A stretch of DNA of 64,000 nt from an uncultured Amphritea sp. (GTDB lineage: Bacteria; Pseudomonadota; Gammaproteobacteria; Pseudomonadales; Balneatricaceae): positions 1 to 64,000 of the forward strand of contig NZ_CAKZLP010000050.1 in NCBI RefSeq assembly GCF_937127095.1. Direction: 5' to 3'. Below the pieces are notes generated by a model that saw only the letters and a list, made by a program, of their open reading frames with translations, was not told the origin of the DNA and did not search any database. Both the position numbers and the translations under genes were made by a program. Positions 1-8,029 of this stretch are shown in pieces (position 1 is the first letter of the stretch; each line of letters begins with the position of its first letter).

Positions 1-56
1 GTAAGCGTTGTGAGGCGTTGAGCTAACCAGTACTAATTGCTCGTGAGGCTTGACCA
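1..56 (+). rRNA. 23S rRNA, 3' end (partial)
   Basis: The first bases match the conserved 3' end of bacterial 23S rRNA (GCGTTGAGCTAACC, then a GTGAGGCTT-type ending). The rest of the gene lies left of the window. The exact 3' boundary is estimated by comparison with the E. coli end. Confidence 0.9.
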
Positions 57-243
57 TATAACGCCAAAAGCGTTTGGTTAGCTGATAGAAAAGATACATT
101 GTGCTCGAAAGAGCGGCACTGAATAAAACAGTGCACGGATTAGAGTTTGTGCATACTCTTCTCGACTAAGAAGTTACAGGATTCGAATGACGCTTTGAAC
201 CACAAGCTAAAGCTTGAGTTCAAATCGTTAGAGCAACCAGTTT

Positions 244-362
244 TGCTTGGCGACAATAGCGAGATGGAACCACCCGATCCCTTACCGAACTCGGAAGTGA
301 AACGTCTTAGCGCCGATGGTAGTGTGGAGCTTCTCCATGCGAGAGTAGGTCATCGCCAAGCA
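244..362 (+). rRNA. rrf: 5S rRNA
   Basis: This is a complete 5S rRNA of about 119 nt. The terminal stem pairs TGCTTGGCGA at the 5' end with TCGCCAAGCA at the 3' end. The conserved blocks CCGAACTCGGAAGTGAAAC and GCGCCGATGGTAGTGTGG are present. It lies 187 nt after the 23S end, as in a standard rrn operon, and is followed by a terminator. No tRNA gene is seen between 23S and 5S. Confidence 0.97.
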
Positions 363-376
363 CCTAATTACGAAAC

Positions 377-409
377 AGCCCCGATCATTAACATGATCGG
401 GGCTTTTTT
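377..409 (+). terminator. rrn operon terminator
   Basis: The stem AGCCCCGATCA pairs with TGATCGGGGCT across a short loop and is followed by six Ts. It starts 14 nt after the 5S gene. Confidence 0.95.
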
Positions 410-794
410 CGTTTAGACGCCGCTACGTGGACTGAAACAAAGACGTGGCGAGACGCGACTGCGTCGCTTGCTAGAACGACGCTGCGCGCCTGCTAGTGGT
501 TAGAACAAGCGGAAGAGCAAAAGCCTTCTTAGCGGGGCGGGGGTCATCTCATCCTGTAGCGAGCGACGCTAGCATGCCCTTTGGGTACCTCGTCGCGATA
601 GTCTTGCAGTGGCCGACCCGGCTTTTATAGCAGGAGCCGCAGGCTCCGTTCTAGCGAGCTGCGAAGCAGCGATCTACTGCTCTTTACCGCTAGCAGCTGC
701 GTTTAAGACTTATTTTCGTAACCCTAAGGTCACCGGTTTGTCATTCTCTGGCTATAGGCTCTTCGGGTCATAAAATTAACCCTGGAGATCTGCT
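410..794. other. Intergenic region after rrn operon
   Basis: No convincing gene is present. The stretch holds several short GC-rich inverted repeats (for example GGAGCCGCAGGCTCC near 632) and one arm of the dispersed REP-like element at 556-600. The end of the stretch must carry the promoter of the next gene, but I see no clear -35/-10 pair. Confidence 0.6.
556..600 (+). repeat. REP-like arm with 18-bp apical block
   Basis: This is the left arm of the dispersed palindromic element: GCGAC and GTCGC stems flank the 18-mer TAGCATGCCCTTTGGGTA (570-587, one change from the common form). No right arm follows, so this copy is solitary. Confidence 0.8.
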
Positions 795-2966
795 ATGCCT
801 GCCAGCTGTTTTAAGAAATCGTTATTAACGATCTCAATTGCTGCCTTAGCCACTGTTACACACGCTGATTCATTTAATCGTATTGCAAGTTTTGGTGCTA
901 TCCATAACCTGCCGCAAGGTTCTGATCAGAGCCAGGAGACTTCGCCGGAGATTATCGCCGCCAGTGCAGATGGAAATACTCTTGTCTACTCTGATAGCCC
1001 ATTTGAAGCGCTTGGTTTTGTTGATATTACTGATGCAAAAAATCCGCTTGCTGGCGGTATTGTTAAGCTGGACGGCGAGCCAACGTCTGTGGCTATCGGT
1101 GGTCAGACCGTTTTTGCCGGTGTTAATACTTCTGAAAGTTACGTTAAGCCTTCTGGCTATCTGCTTGCGCTGGGACTGGGGAAGCGAAACGAACTGGCAC
1201 GTTGTGATCTGGGAGGCCAGCCAGACTCAGTCGCTGTATCTAAGGATGGCGGCTACGTTGCAGTTGCTATCGAGAACGAGCGTGATGAAGATCTTAATGA
1301 TGGTGAGTTACCGCAACTGCCAGCAGGTTGGGTGACTGTTGTTCCTGTTAAAAACGGTCTGCCACAATGCGATAAGATGACTAAGGTTGATATGACCGGC
1401 CTGGCTGAGATCGGTGCTACTGACCCAGAGCCTGAATTTGTTGATTTTAACGGTAAAAATGAGATTGTTGTTACACTGCAGGAAAACAATCACCTGGCCA
1501 TTATTGATGCGGCCAGTGGTAAAGTTATAAATCACTTCTCTGCAGGCAGTGTTGAGCTGGAAGGGATTGATATCAAGAAAGATAAGAAACTTGATTTTAC
1601 TGGTAGCCAGACTCGCCTGCGTGAGCCTGACTCTGTTAAATGGATTGATGACAATCGTTTCGTGATAGCCAACGAAGGTGATATGAATGGTGGTGCCCGT
1701 GGTTTCACTATCTTTCATAAAGACGGACGTATGCTGTTTGAATCCGGTAGCTCTTTTGAACAGCAGGTAATTCTTGCAGGCCACTATCCTGAAAAGCGTT
1801 CTGGTAAAAAAGGCAGTGAGCCTGAAGGTGTGGCTATCGGTAAGTTCGGTGGTGAAACTTACATCTTTATTCTTTCCGAACGCGCTTCTGTGATTGGTGT
1901 TTACCGTGACACTGGAGCGGCGCCTGCGTTTGTTCAGTTGTTGCCATCGGGTATTGCACCTGAATCAGCGGTTGTGATTCCGCAACGAAATCTATTGGTC
2001 AGTGCCAATGAGAAAGATCTGATTGAGGATAAAGGGCCTCGTGCGCATGTCATGCTGTATAGCTTTTCAGGTGCCCCTGTTGCTTATCCACAGATTGTCT
2101 CTACCCGTACCCGTGAAGGGATGCCGATCGGTTGGGGGGCGTTGTCAGGCCTGACAGCAGATTCATCAAAGCCGGGTATGCTGTATGCCGTTAACGATAG
2201 TTTTTATTCTAATCAGCCTACCATTTTCAGTATTGATGCCAATCAGACGCCTGCTCAGATTACTGCTGCTATGCCTGTTTTACGTGATGGTAAAGCAGCT
2301 AAGAAACTTGACCTTGAAGGGATTGCTGTCGATGCTAAAGGCGGTTTCTGGCTAGCCTCTGAAGGTAAAACTGAGAAAGAGATTCCTCATGCTATTCATC
2401 ATGTAAATAGTCAGGGAGAGATTGATCGCACAATCGATTTCCCTGCTGAGTTGCTGAAGCATGAAATGAAATATGGTGCTGAAGGGATAACACTGATCGG
2501 TGATACTTTGTGGGTTGCAATTCAGCGTCCCTGGAAGGATGACCCTGCTGATCAGGTTAAGCTGTTAGCTTATAACCTGAAGACAAACAGCTGGGGGGCT
2601 GTGCGTTATCCATTAGAACATGCTGACAAAGGCTGGGTGGGTCTGTCTGAGATCGTTAGCCATGGTGGTCAGGTATATATCATCGAGCGGGACAATCAGC
2701 TGGGAGAGTCTGCTGTTGTGAAGCGCTTATACAGTGTGTCAGCAGATCAGTTGAAGCCAGCTGCTATCGGCTCTGAACTGCCCGTTGTTAAGAAAACACT
2801 GGTTCATGATTTTCTCCCTGATCTGAAGTCTCTGAATGGTTATGTGCAGGATAAAATTGAAGGCTTTACCGTTGATGCTGCTGGAAATGGCTATGCCATT
2901 ACAGATAATGATGGTGTAGACGATAGTTCTGGTGAAACGCTGTTTTTCGGTATCGGTAAGATGTAA
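795..2966 (+). CDS. Exported phytase/esterase-like beta-propeller protein
   Basis: This is a 723-residue protein with an N-terminal signal peptide (hydrophobic segment about residues 8-22, ending THADS). The first half has propeller-like repeats typical of choice-of-anchor or alkaline-phosphatase-like secreted proteins. The C-terminal part, from about residue 440, resembles the esterase-like activity of phytase family (PF13449): GALSGLTAD, LEGIAVDAKGGFWLASEG, YGAEGITLIG and WVGLSEI are typical of that domain. It probably acts in the periplasm or outside the cell on phosphate esters or a related substrate, but the substrate cannot be read from sequence. The start is supported by a GGAG Shine-Dalgarno 8 nt upstream. 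It stands alone, with its own terminator. Confidence 0.8.
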   Translation: MPASCFKKSLLTISIAALATVTHADSFNRIASFGAIHNLPQGSDQSQETSPEIIAASADGNTLVYSDSPFEALGFVDITDAKNPLAGGIVKLDGEPTSVAIGGQTVFAGVNTSESYVKPSGYLLALGLGKRNELARCDLGGQPDSVAVSKDGGYVAVAIENERDEDLNDGELPQLPAGWVTVVPVKNGLPQCDKMTKVDMTGLAEIGATDPEPEFVDFNGKNEIVVTLQENNHLAIIDAASGKVINHFSAGSVELEGIDIKKDKKLDFTGSQTRLREPDSVKWIDDNRFVIANEGDMNGGARGFTIFHKDGRMLFESGSSFEQQVILAGHYPEKRSGKKGSEPEGVAIGKFGGETYIFILSERASVIGVYRDTGAAPAFVQLLPSGIAPESAVVIPQRNLLVSANEKDLIEDKGPRAHVMLYSFSGAPVAYPQIVSTRTREGMPIGWGALSGLTADSSKPGMLYAVNDSFYSNQPTIFSIDANQTPAQITAAMPVLRDGKAAKKLDLEGIAVDAKGGFWLASEGKTEKEIPHAIHHVNSQGEIDRTIDFPAELLKHEMKYGAEGITLIGDTLWVAIQRPWKDDPADQVKLLAYNLKTNSWGAVRYPLEHADKGWVGLSEIVSHGGQVYIIERDNQLGESAVVKRLYSVSADQLKPAAIGSELPVVKKTLVHDFLPDLKSLNGYVQDKIEGFTVDAAGNGYAITDNDGVDDSSGETLFFGIGKM

Positions 2967-2987
2967 ATTTTAAATAAATTTATTAAA

Positions 2988-3012
2988 GGGCGGTCATTGA
3001 TCGCCTTTTTTT
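2988..3012 (+). terminator. Terminator after phytase-like gene
   Basis: A GGCG/CGCC stem is followed by seven Ts, 21 nt after the stop codon. Confidence 0.75.
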
Positions 3013-3182
3013 GTTTTTAAGTCTGCTTTGTTTTAAAACATACGTTGTAAATCTTCATATTTTTTATGATAAATAATAAAAATATAATAAATATTTAATA
3101 TGTCTTTATTGATCTTGTTTTTTTAGGATATTTTGTTCTATTAATTATTACTTTAACCGCGAGGTAACTTTTCTGTAATAGT

Positions 3183-3197
3183 TGATAATTATTATCG
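3183..3197 (+). promoter_or_regulatory. Fur-like box
   Basis: TGATAATTATTATCG matches the 7-1-7 Fur consensus (TGATAAT-n-ATTATCA) at 13 of 14 positions. It lies about 40 nt before the start codon of the DUF2057 gene, where a repressor would cover the promoter. The region is AT-rich, so a chance match is possible. Confidence 0.5.
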
Positions 3198-3237
3198 CTG
3201 CCAAAGATTTTTTGTTCAAATATATAAGGCACCAGTA

Positions 3238-3924
3238 ATGCGATTTAGTTCGAATTTGTTTCTTACGACTTTATTATTAATATCTACATCGGCACTTGCT
3301 GAAGTCAGATTATCAGCGGGCAGCGGTATCTCTATCATTGCTGTAAATGGCGTTGAAGTAAAAAGTGACTCTCTCATTGGAAATAATGTATCCGCTACAC
3401 TGCCCAACGGCATTAGCCAGATTCTGGTTAACTACTCGGCAGAAATAGAATCATCCGGTGACCTGGAAATAGAGACTGCAAATCCTCATATTATTGTTTT
3501 ACAAGCAAAAGATAGCCAAATTCAACTCTCTGCTCCTGATATTACACGGTTGGCAGATTTCAATGAGTTTGATAAAGGCCAGCAGTGGAAGCTTACTGAT
3601 AGCACTGGCCATACCATCCGTTATAAGGCTAAACCTCTTATTAAAGAGGGGTTTCAACTTAGCCGTGACTATGCAGCTGAGCTTCAACGTTTTAACCAGT
3701 CGGGTGATGCACTTTCGATCAATAACTTTGCATCAATTAACCGCTCCTCCGTCAGATCATCAATAAATAATTCAGCCTCGGGTGTCGAGATAAATTCATT
3801 ATCAAGTGGATCTGCTGATAGTGATAGTTCTATGAATCTTCCTGAGAGACTGCTTCAGTATTGGTATTTGAAGGCTGACGCTGAAACCCGTGAAAGGTTT
3901 AAAACCTGGATTGGCAATAAATAA
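3238..3924 (+). CDS. DUF2057 (YccT/CsgI-like) exported protein
   Basis: This is a 228-residue protein with a signal peptide (cleavage probably after STSALA, residue 21). The N-terminal part gives the beta-rich pattern of DUF2057 (VNGVEV, LPNGISQILVNYSAEI). The C-terminus LLQYWYLKADAETRERFKTW is the family's hallmark tail. E. coli YccT (CsgI) is a periplasmic protein that inhibits curli assembly. Whether this homologue has such a role is unknown, and no curli genes are nearby. The start has an AAGG Shine-Dalgarno. A Fur-like box sits just upstream, suggesting iron control. Confidence 0.8.
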   Translation: MRFSSNLFLTTLLLISTSALAEVRLSAGSGISIIAVNGVEVKSDSLIGNNVSATLPNGISQILVNYSAEIESSGDLEIETANPHIIVLQAKDSQIQLSAPDITRLADFNEFDKGQQWKLTDSTGHTIRYKAKPLIKEGFQLSRDYAAELQRFNQSGDALSINNFASINRSSVRSSINNSASGVEINSLSSGSADSDSSMNLPERLLQYWYLKADAETRERFKTWIGNK

Positions 3925-4025
3925 TTAAATTCTGGATCTTTACCTTATGTCGATGAGGTGGCAGGGATCGCCTTTTTAATATTTTAACTTAACTAACTTT
4001 TATCTTTTCTTAACTGGAGAAAGAA

Positions 4026-4973
4026 ATGAAAAAGCTTATCCTGGCCGCTGTTATTGCAGCGACTACTGCTGGTTCTGCAAGCGCTGCGACTATTTACGAA
4101 GGTAAAGGTCTGACTTACAAATTGAAAGGTGACTTTCAGATTCAGCTTCGTAAAGATGTGGGTAAAGATCAGAACCTGAATGTCGATTTCGATGATCTGG
4201 AACTGAAAAACTCAGTTATCTATGATCTGGGTAACGACATGAAGGCCTTTGGCCAGCTGGATTTTGGTTATAAGAACGCAGCAAACGGTAAAGATAAAGA
4301 AAAAAGCAGCCAGTTGGAAGAAGCTTATGTTGGCATGCAGTTTGGTAACGTATCGGTGTCTGTAGGTCAGCAAAACTTTGCTGTAGATAGCTTCGGTGTT
4401 GATGAACAGCTTGAAGATGAACTTAAAGAAGATCGTTTTGATGCGACCGCAACTGATGGCAACGATGTGGTTCGTGTTGACGTGAATATGGACAACTTCA
4501 CTCTGATCCTGTCTACCGAGCTTGAAGCAGACAGCGAGAAAAGTGCTGATGGCAAAGGCTTTGATATTTTCATGTCTACCGCTGTAGCAGGTGTTGAGCT
4601 GGGTGCTGCATATCAGACTTTCAATGACAAGAAAACAGCCACTAGCCCTGATGTTGATGTTTGGGGTGTAAGCGCCATCTACGATGCAGGTTTTGCTGAG
4701 TTTGGCGTTGATTACAGTAAGTCTGATGACGGTACTGTCGAAGCTAGTCAGTATAACGTTATTACTATTATCCCGGTTGCAGCGACAACTGATCTGGGCC
4801 TTGGTCTGACTAAGGTTGAAGAAGATGGTAAGGACGATGTGTCTGAGTGGTACGTAAACGTTGTTTACAAGTTCCCAACTCAGAAAAACGTATCTGTCTT
4901 TGCTGAGATTGCTGATACCGATGAGGATGACGTTAAGATGGGTTACCTGGCAGGTATGCGTCTTAAGTTCTGA
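4026..4973 (+). CDS. Outer-membrane porin
   Basis: This is a 315-residue protein with a clear signal peptide (MKKLILAAVIAATTAGSASA). Alternating beta-strand segments separated by acidic loops and a C-terminal phenylalanine (MRLKF) are the signature of Gram-negative general porins (porin_4, PF13609). It should form a trimeric diffusion channel in the outer membrane. Acidic loop runs (EDELKEDRFD, DTDEDDVKM) suggest a cation-favouring pore, which is inference. A strong GGAG Shine-Dalgarno precedes the ATG, and a strong terminator follows. Codon use looks like that of a highly expressed gene. Confidence 0.9.
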   Translation: MKKLILAAVIAATTAGSASAATIYEGKGLTYKLKGDFQIQLRKDVGKDQNLNVDFDDLELKNSVIYDLGNDMKAFGQLDFGYKNAANGKDKEKSSQLEEAYVGMQFGNVSVSVGQQNFAVDSFGVDEQLEDELKEDRFDATATDGNDVVRVDVNMDNFTLILSTELEADSEKSADGKGFDIFMSTAVAGVELGAAYQTFNDKKTATSPDVDVWGVSAIYDAGFAEFGVDYSKSDDGTVEASQYNVITIIPVAATTDLGLGLTKVEEDGKDDVSEWYVNVVYKFPTQKNVSVFAEIADTDEDDVKMGYLAGMRLKF

Positions 4974-5043
4974 TCCTGAGCTTTGCAGAAAAACAGCGTT
5001 TATTCTTAGGTCACCCCTTCGAGCTTTGAATGACTATTTTTTC

Positions 5044-5072
5044 AGGCCGGTTTTTTAACCGGCCTTTTTTTG
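5044..5072 (+). terminator. Porin gene terminator
   Basis: The stem AGGCCGGTT/AACCGGCCT is followed by seven Ts. Confidence 0.92.
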
Positions 5073-5079
5073 TTAAAAA

Positions 5080-5330
5080 ATCGTGATCCGAAGTCCGAAG
5101 GCTGTGCTTGTCCGAGTTTGGGGAGTAGAGGGCAAATTTTACTAAAGTACTCAAAGGCATGCTAAGGACACAGAGCTCACTGAGAAGAGTTTTTATTTTC
5201 CTCTGTGCTCTCTGTCTCCTCTGTGGTGAATCAGATCTTTGACTTTGTTTTTGTGCGGACAAGTTGTCAGCGACAACGCACGGACAAATGCAATGATCGG
5301 ACAAGCGCAGCGCTCGGACCCACGGACTAA
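5080..5330. repeat. Dispersed intergenic repeats (two families)
   Basis: The stretch carries members of two repeat families that recur at 23.3, 26.8 and 27.6 kb. One is built on ACAAGCG(A/C)AGCG(C/T)TCGGACC with inverted CTTGTCCG pieces. The other is built on CCTCTGTG/CACAGAGG words with GAGAAGAG. No gene is present. The convergent genes on either side (porin plus, selU minus) make this a terminator zone. Confidence 0.7.
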
Positions 5331-5335
5331 GGCTA

Positions 5336-6433
5336 TTAGCTTGCTGACTGGTGCTTCAGATAGTCATGGCATTCCTGCCAGTTACCCCGGTAGATAATCC
5401 GGTCTGCTTTCAGGCTTAACTGATATTCATACATCGGGTCGTAATACCACTCAAGCAGCGGTGTCAGCCAGTCCAGGTGGGCGTCATATCCTGCGCCTGC
5501 CTGATGTAGCTTAATTGCTTTTTCCATCGTTTCCCGCAGGATCTGCCAACGCTCATTACCCAGCCTTCTGCGGATTTTATCCAGTCCGGACAGCAGATAC
5601 TCTTCACAGAGTATGTGGCCCTGTTCTTCGCCATGAACGCGGGTGTAGTCCGCGACCATATCGATGACGTATTCCTTTAGTAGTCGCTGCAGCCGAATAT
5701 CAAACGGGTCTTCGATAACCGCAACCGGTGCTGCCAGCATCTTTTGGTAGAGCGGGGCCGGTAGATCAACACTGCCGATATGCCGGCCTTCATCTTCAAA
5801 CACCAGTTGCTGAAATCCGGCATGCTGTTTTTTCAGCATCTGGATAGCGGTGATATTTTCAAAGTTGATCTGGGTGCTTTGTGGGTTAACAAAACTGCCA
5901 AAGCTGGAACCACGATGATGCGCTGCGCCTTCCAGATCGATGGCATTCGCCAGGGTATTAACCATCAGCGTCTTTGCCGATCCGGTTTTACCGCCGACAA
6001 TATAGAAGGGCAGGCTCTCAGACACCTCACTCAGTACCGTCAGCAGAGCGTTTCGCAGGGCTTTATAGCCACCCAATACCAGTGGATAGTCCACTCCTGC
6101 ATCTTTAAGCCATTGTTGGGTGGTGCGCGAGCGAAGACCACCCCGGAAGCAGTAAATGTAACCTTCAGGATTGTTACGGCAGAACGACAGCCAGCGCTCC
6201 ATCCTTTGTTCTTTAATCTGGCCGCTGACTAACTGGTGACCTAATTTAATTGCTGCTTCCTGGCCCTGCTGTTTATAACAGGTGCCCACCTGTGCCCGTT
6301 CATCATCGCTCATCAGCGGAAGGCTAATTGCCGTTGGAAAGGCTCCCTGGCTAAACTCAACCGGTGCCCGAAGATCAACCATAGGGATATCATTAAGAAA
6401 TAGCTTACGGTAATTGTCGGTATCTTCGCGCAT
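5336..6433 (-). CDS. selU: tRNA 2-selenouridine synthase
   Basis: This is a 365-residue protein, the usual length of SelU/MnmH. It replaces the sulfur of 2-thiouridine at the wobble position of certain tRNAs with selenium, through geranylated and selenophosphate-dependent steps. An N-terminal rhodanese domain carries the catalytic Cys95 in YCFRGGLRS. A P-loop GGKTGSAKT (residues 147-155) opens the C-terminal domain. The enzyme needs selenophosphate from SelD, which is not in the window. The Shine-Dalgarno is weak (AGAG). The gene is followed on the minus strand by repeats rather than by another gene. Confidence 0.95.
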   Translation of the reverse strand: MREDTDNYRKLFLNDIPMVDLRAPVEFSQGAFPTAISLPLMSDDERAQVGTCYKQQGQEAAIKLGHQLVSGQIKEQRMERWLSFCRNNPEGYIYCFRGGLRSRTTQQWLKDAGVDYPLVLGGYKALRNALLTVLSEVSESLPFYIVGGKTGSAKTLMVNTLANAIDLEGAAHHRGSSFGSFVNPQSTQINFENITAIQMLKKQHAGFQQLVFEDEGRHIGSVDLPAPLYQKMLAAPVAVIEDPFDIRLQRLLKEYVIDMVADYTRVHGEEQGHILCEEYLLSGLDKIRRRLGNERWQILRETMEKAIKLHQAGAGYDAHLDWLTPLLEWYYDPMYEYQLSLKADRIIYRGNWQECHDYLKHQSAS

Positions 6434-6476
6434 AGGGCTCTTAGGTTAGTTGTCGATCTGATTTGTCTGAGATTAT

Positions 6477-7079
6477 TTAAATGTGCAGGTTCATCTGTTG
6501 TAACTGTCGGTCATGCCAGCGGCTCAGTAACAGAACGGCCAGACAGGCGCCGATCAGCGCAAGCAACATATCTGACTGGGTGTCCCAGATGTAACCCTGG
6601 GTGCCCAGAAAGGCCTCGGCTGATTCACCGGTCAGCGCAGCCACCCACCACTCAATCAGCTCATAGAGTGCGCTGAATGCCAGGCAGAAGCTAATCGTGA
6701 ACAGATTAAGCCATGCTCGGCCATTCACCGCATCTGCGCGAATCATTATCTCTCGGGCGATCATCGCGGGGATAAACCCCTGTGCCAGGTGGCCTACTTT
6801 ATCGTAGTTATTGCGCTGCCAGCCGAACAGCTCAGAAATCTGATCAAATAGAGGCACTTCAGCATAGGTATAGTGTCCACCGACCATCAGTATGATGCAG
6901 TGGGTAAGAATCAGTACATACAGCATCGGAGTCAGTGGATATTTTTTCGAAGTCATCGCTAACACAGCAACACCGACTAACGCCGGAACAACTTCAAGAA
7001 ACCAGGTGAACTGATCCTTGGGGTTGATTGCCGACCATAGCAGCGCCGCGGTAAATGTGATGATCCAGAGTATTCGCAT
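6477..7079 (-). CDS. yjdF: YjdF-like inner-membrane protein (DUF2238)
   Basis: This is a 200-residue polytopic membrane protein with about five hydrophobic segments. Sequence blocks such as YDKVGHLAQGF, ALYELIEWW and LGTQGYIWDTQSDM are characteristic of the DUF2238 / YjdF family (PF09997). The function of the family is unknown. Conserved Asp, His and Glu residues inside the membrane segments hint at metal or proton binding, but this is inference. It lies 43 nt upstream of selU on the same strand and may be cotranscribed with it. Confidence 0.85.
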   Translation of the reverse strand: MRILWIITFTAALLWSAINPKDQFTWFLEVVPALVGVAVLAMTSKKYPLTPMLYVLILTHCIILMVGGHYTYAEVPLFDQISELFGWQRNNYDKVGHLAQGFIPAMIAREIMIRADAVNGRAWLNLFTISFCLAFSALYELIEWWVAALTGESAEAFLGTQGYIWDTQSDMLLALIGACLAVLLLSRWHDRQLQQMNLHI

Positions 7080-7177
7080 CAGTGCAGTATAAATTATTTA
7101 GCAAGTCTGCAATAGCGTTGCCCGCGAGGTTTGCCGGTTTTGTTCTATCCAGGCTGACAGGTTGCAAGGGTGTTAGC

Positions 7178-8029
7178 TTATGACGAATCAGCGCTGCCAA
7201 TTGTCATTGTTGACAGAGTAATCGGCTGCCCCGTCAATGCCTTTTCACTCTCTGGTAATACATCAAGACTGGGCCAAAGGCCGGTTGACAGAGCCTTCAT
7301 ATAGCCGTTGTTCAGGCCGGATGAGATCATCTGTGCCGCTGTAGCGCTATGGTCATAGGTTAGCCGGTGCCAGCTGCAAACGAGTTGCTGCTCAATTAAG
7401 GTGATCAGCATATACCAGGTGTCAGGGGTGCCATCGTTGGCGGGCATGCCGATAACACCGGCATTTAACCAATAACCGTTGTCGATCTCCTGACCAAAAG
7501 GAATGCCACAGTGTCCAGCCAGAATAATATCGCTTTCAGTGAGCGCCAGTTGCCGTGACTTTTCGTTTGCCGTACCGGATGCAAAGATAAACTGATTATT
7601 GCTGTGAAATCCCCCGTGTAACGCTGTAAACCTATAGTGACCGTAGTTGAAGCGTATCTGCTCGGGTAATTGGCGCATCCATGCCTTATTCGTTTCGCTG
7701 ACCCGGGGGAGGGTGAAGTTATACCACTGTGCAGATAGCAGGTCACAGGAGCTGCCTTCACTAAAGCCACAGCCACAGTCAGCAGAGCCGTTGCCGACTG
7801 ATTCTTCACAGTTTCCGGCAACCACCGCTATACCCCAATCGCGAATCAGCTCAACGGTCTCATCCGGTTCGGCACAGTAGGCAACCAGGTCTCCGGTGCA
7901 GAGTACATTGCCAGGCTGAATGCCCAGAGAGTCTGCCACCTGTCTGATCGCGTGAGTGGCTTGCAGGTTGCTATATGGCCCGCCAAAGATTAACAGCGGG
8001 CTCGAATGATCAGGTGTGAATGATGTCAT
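7178..8029 (-). CDS. Metallophosphoesterase-like protein, altered ligands
   Basis: This is a 283-residue protein with the order of calcineurin-type phosphoesterase motifs, several of them changed. The usual SDxHGN is GGPYSN (about residues 16-21), GDxxxY is kept (TGDLVAYCAEP), GNHE is GNCEE, HGG is kept, and GHxH is GHCG. A cysteine-rich stretch DCGCGF plus GSSCD follows GNCEE. As far as I recall, GGPYSN and DCGCGF recur in a proteobacterial subfamily, so these may be subfamily traits rather than decay. The loss of the first Asp and His argues against standard two-metal catalysis. The start overlaps the stop of the symporter gene by 4 nt (ATGA), so the two are translationally coupled. Confidence 0.75.
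   Translation of the reverse strand: MTSFTPDHSSPLLIFGGPYSNLQATHAIRQVADSLGIQPGNVLCTGDLVAYCAEPDETVELIRDWGIAVVAGNCEESVGNGSADCGCGFSEGSSCDLLSAQWYNFTLPRVSETNKAWMRQLPEQIRFNYGHYRFTALHGGFHSNNQFIFASGTANEKSRQLALTESDIILAGHCGIPFGQEIDNGYWLNAGVIGMPANDGTPDTWYMLITLIEQQLVCSWHRLTYDHSATAAQMISSGLNNGYMKALSTGLWPSLDVLPESEKALTGQPITLSTMTIGSADSS

Noticed and set aside
147..416. Open frame of 89 codons over the 5S rRNA
   Set aside because: It spans the 5S gene and its terminator; the RNA gene explains the sequence.
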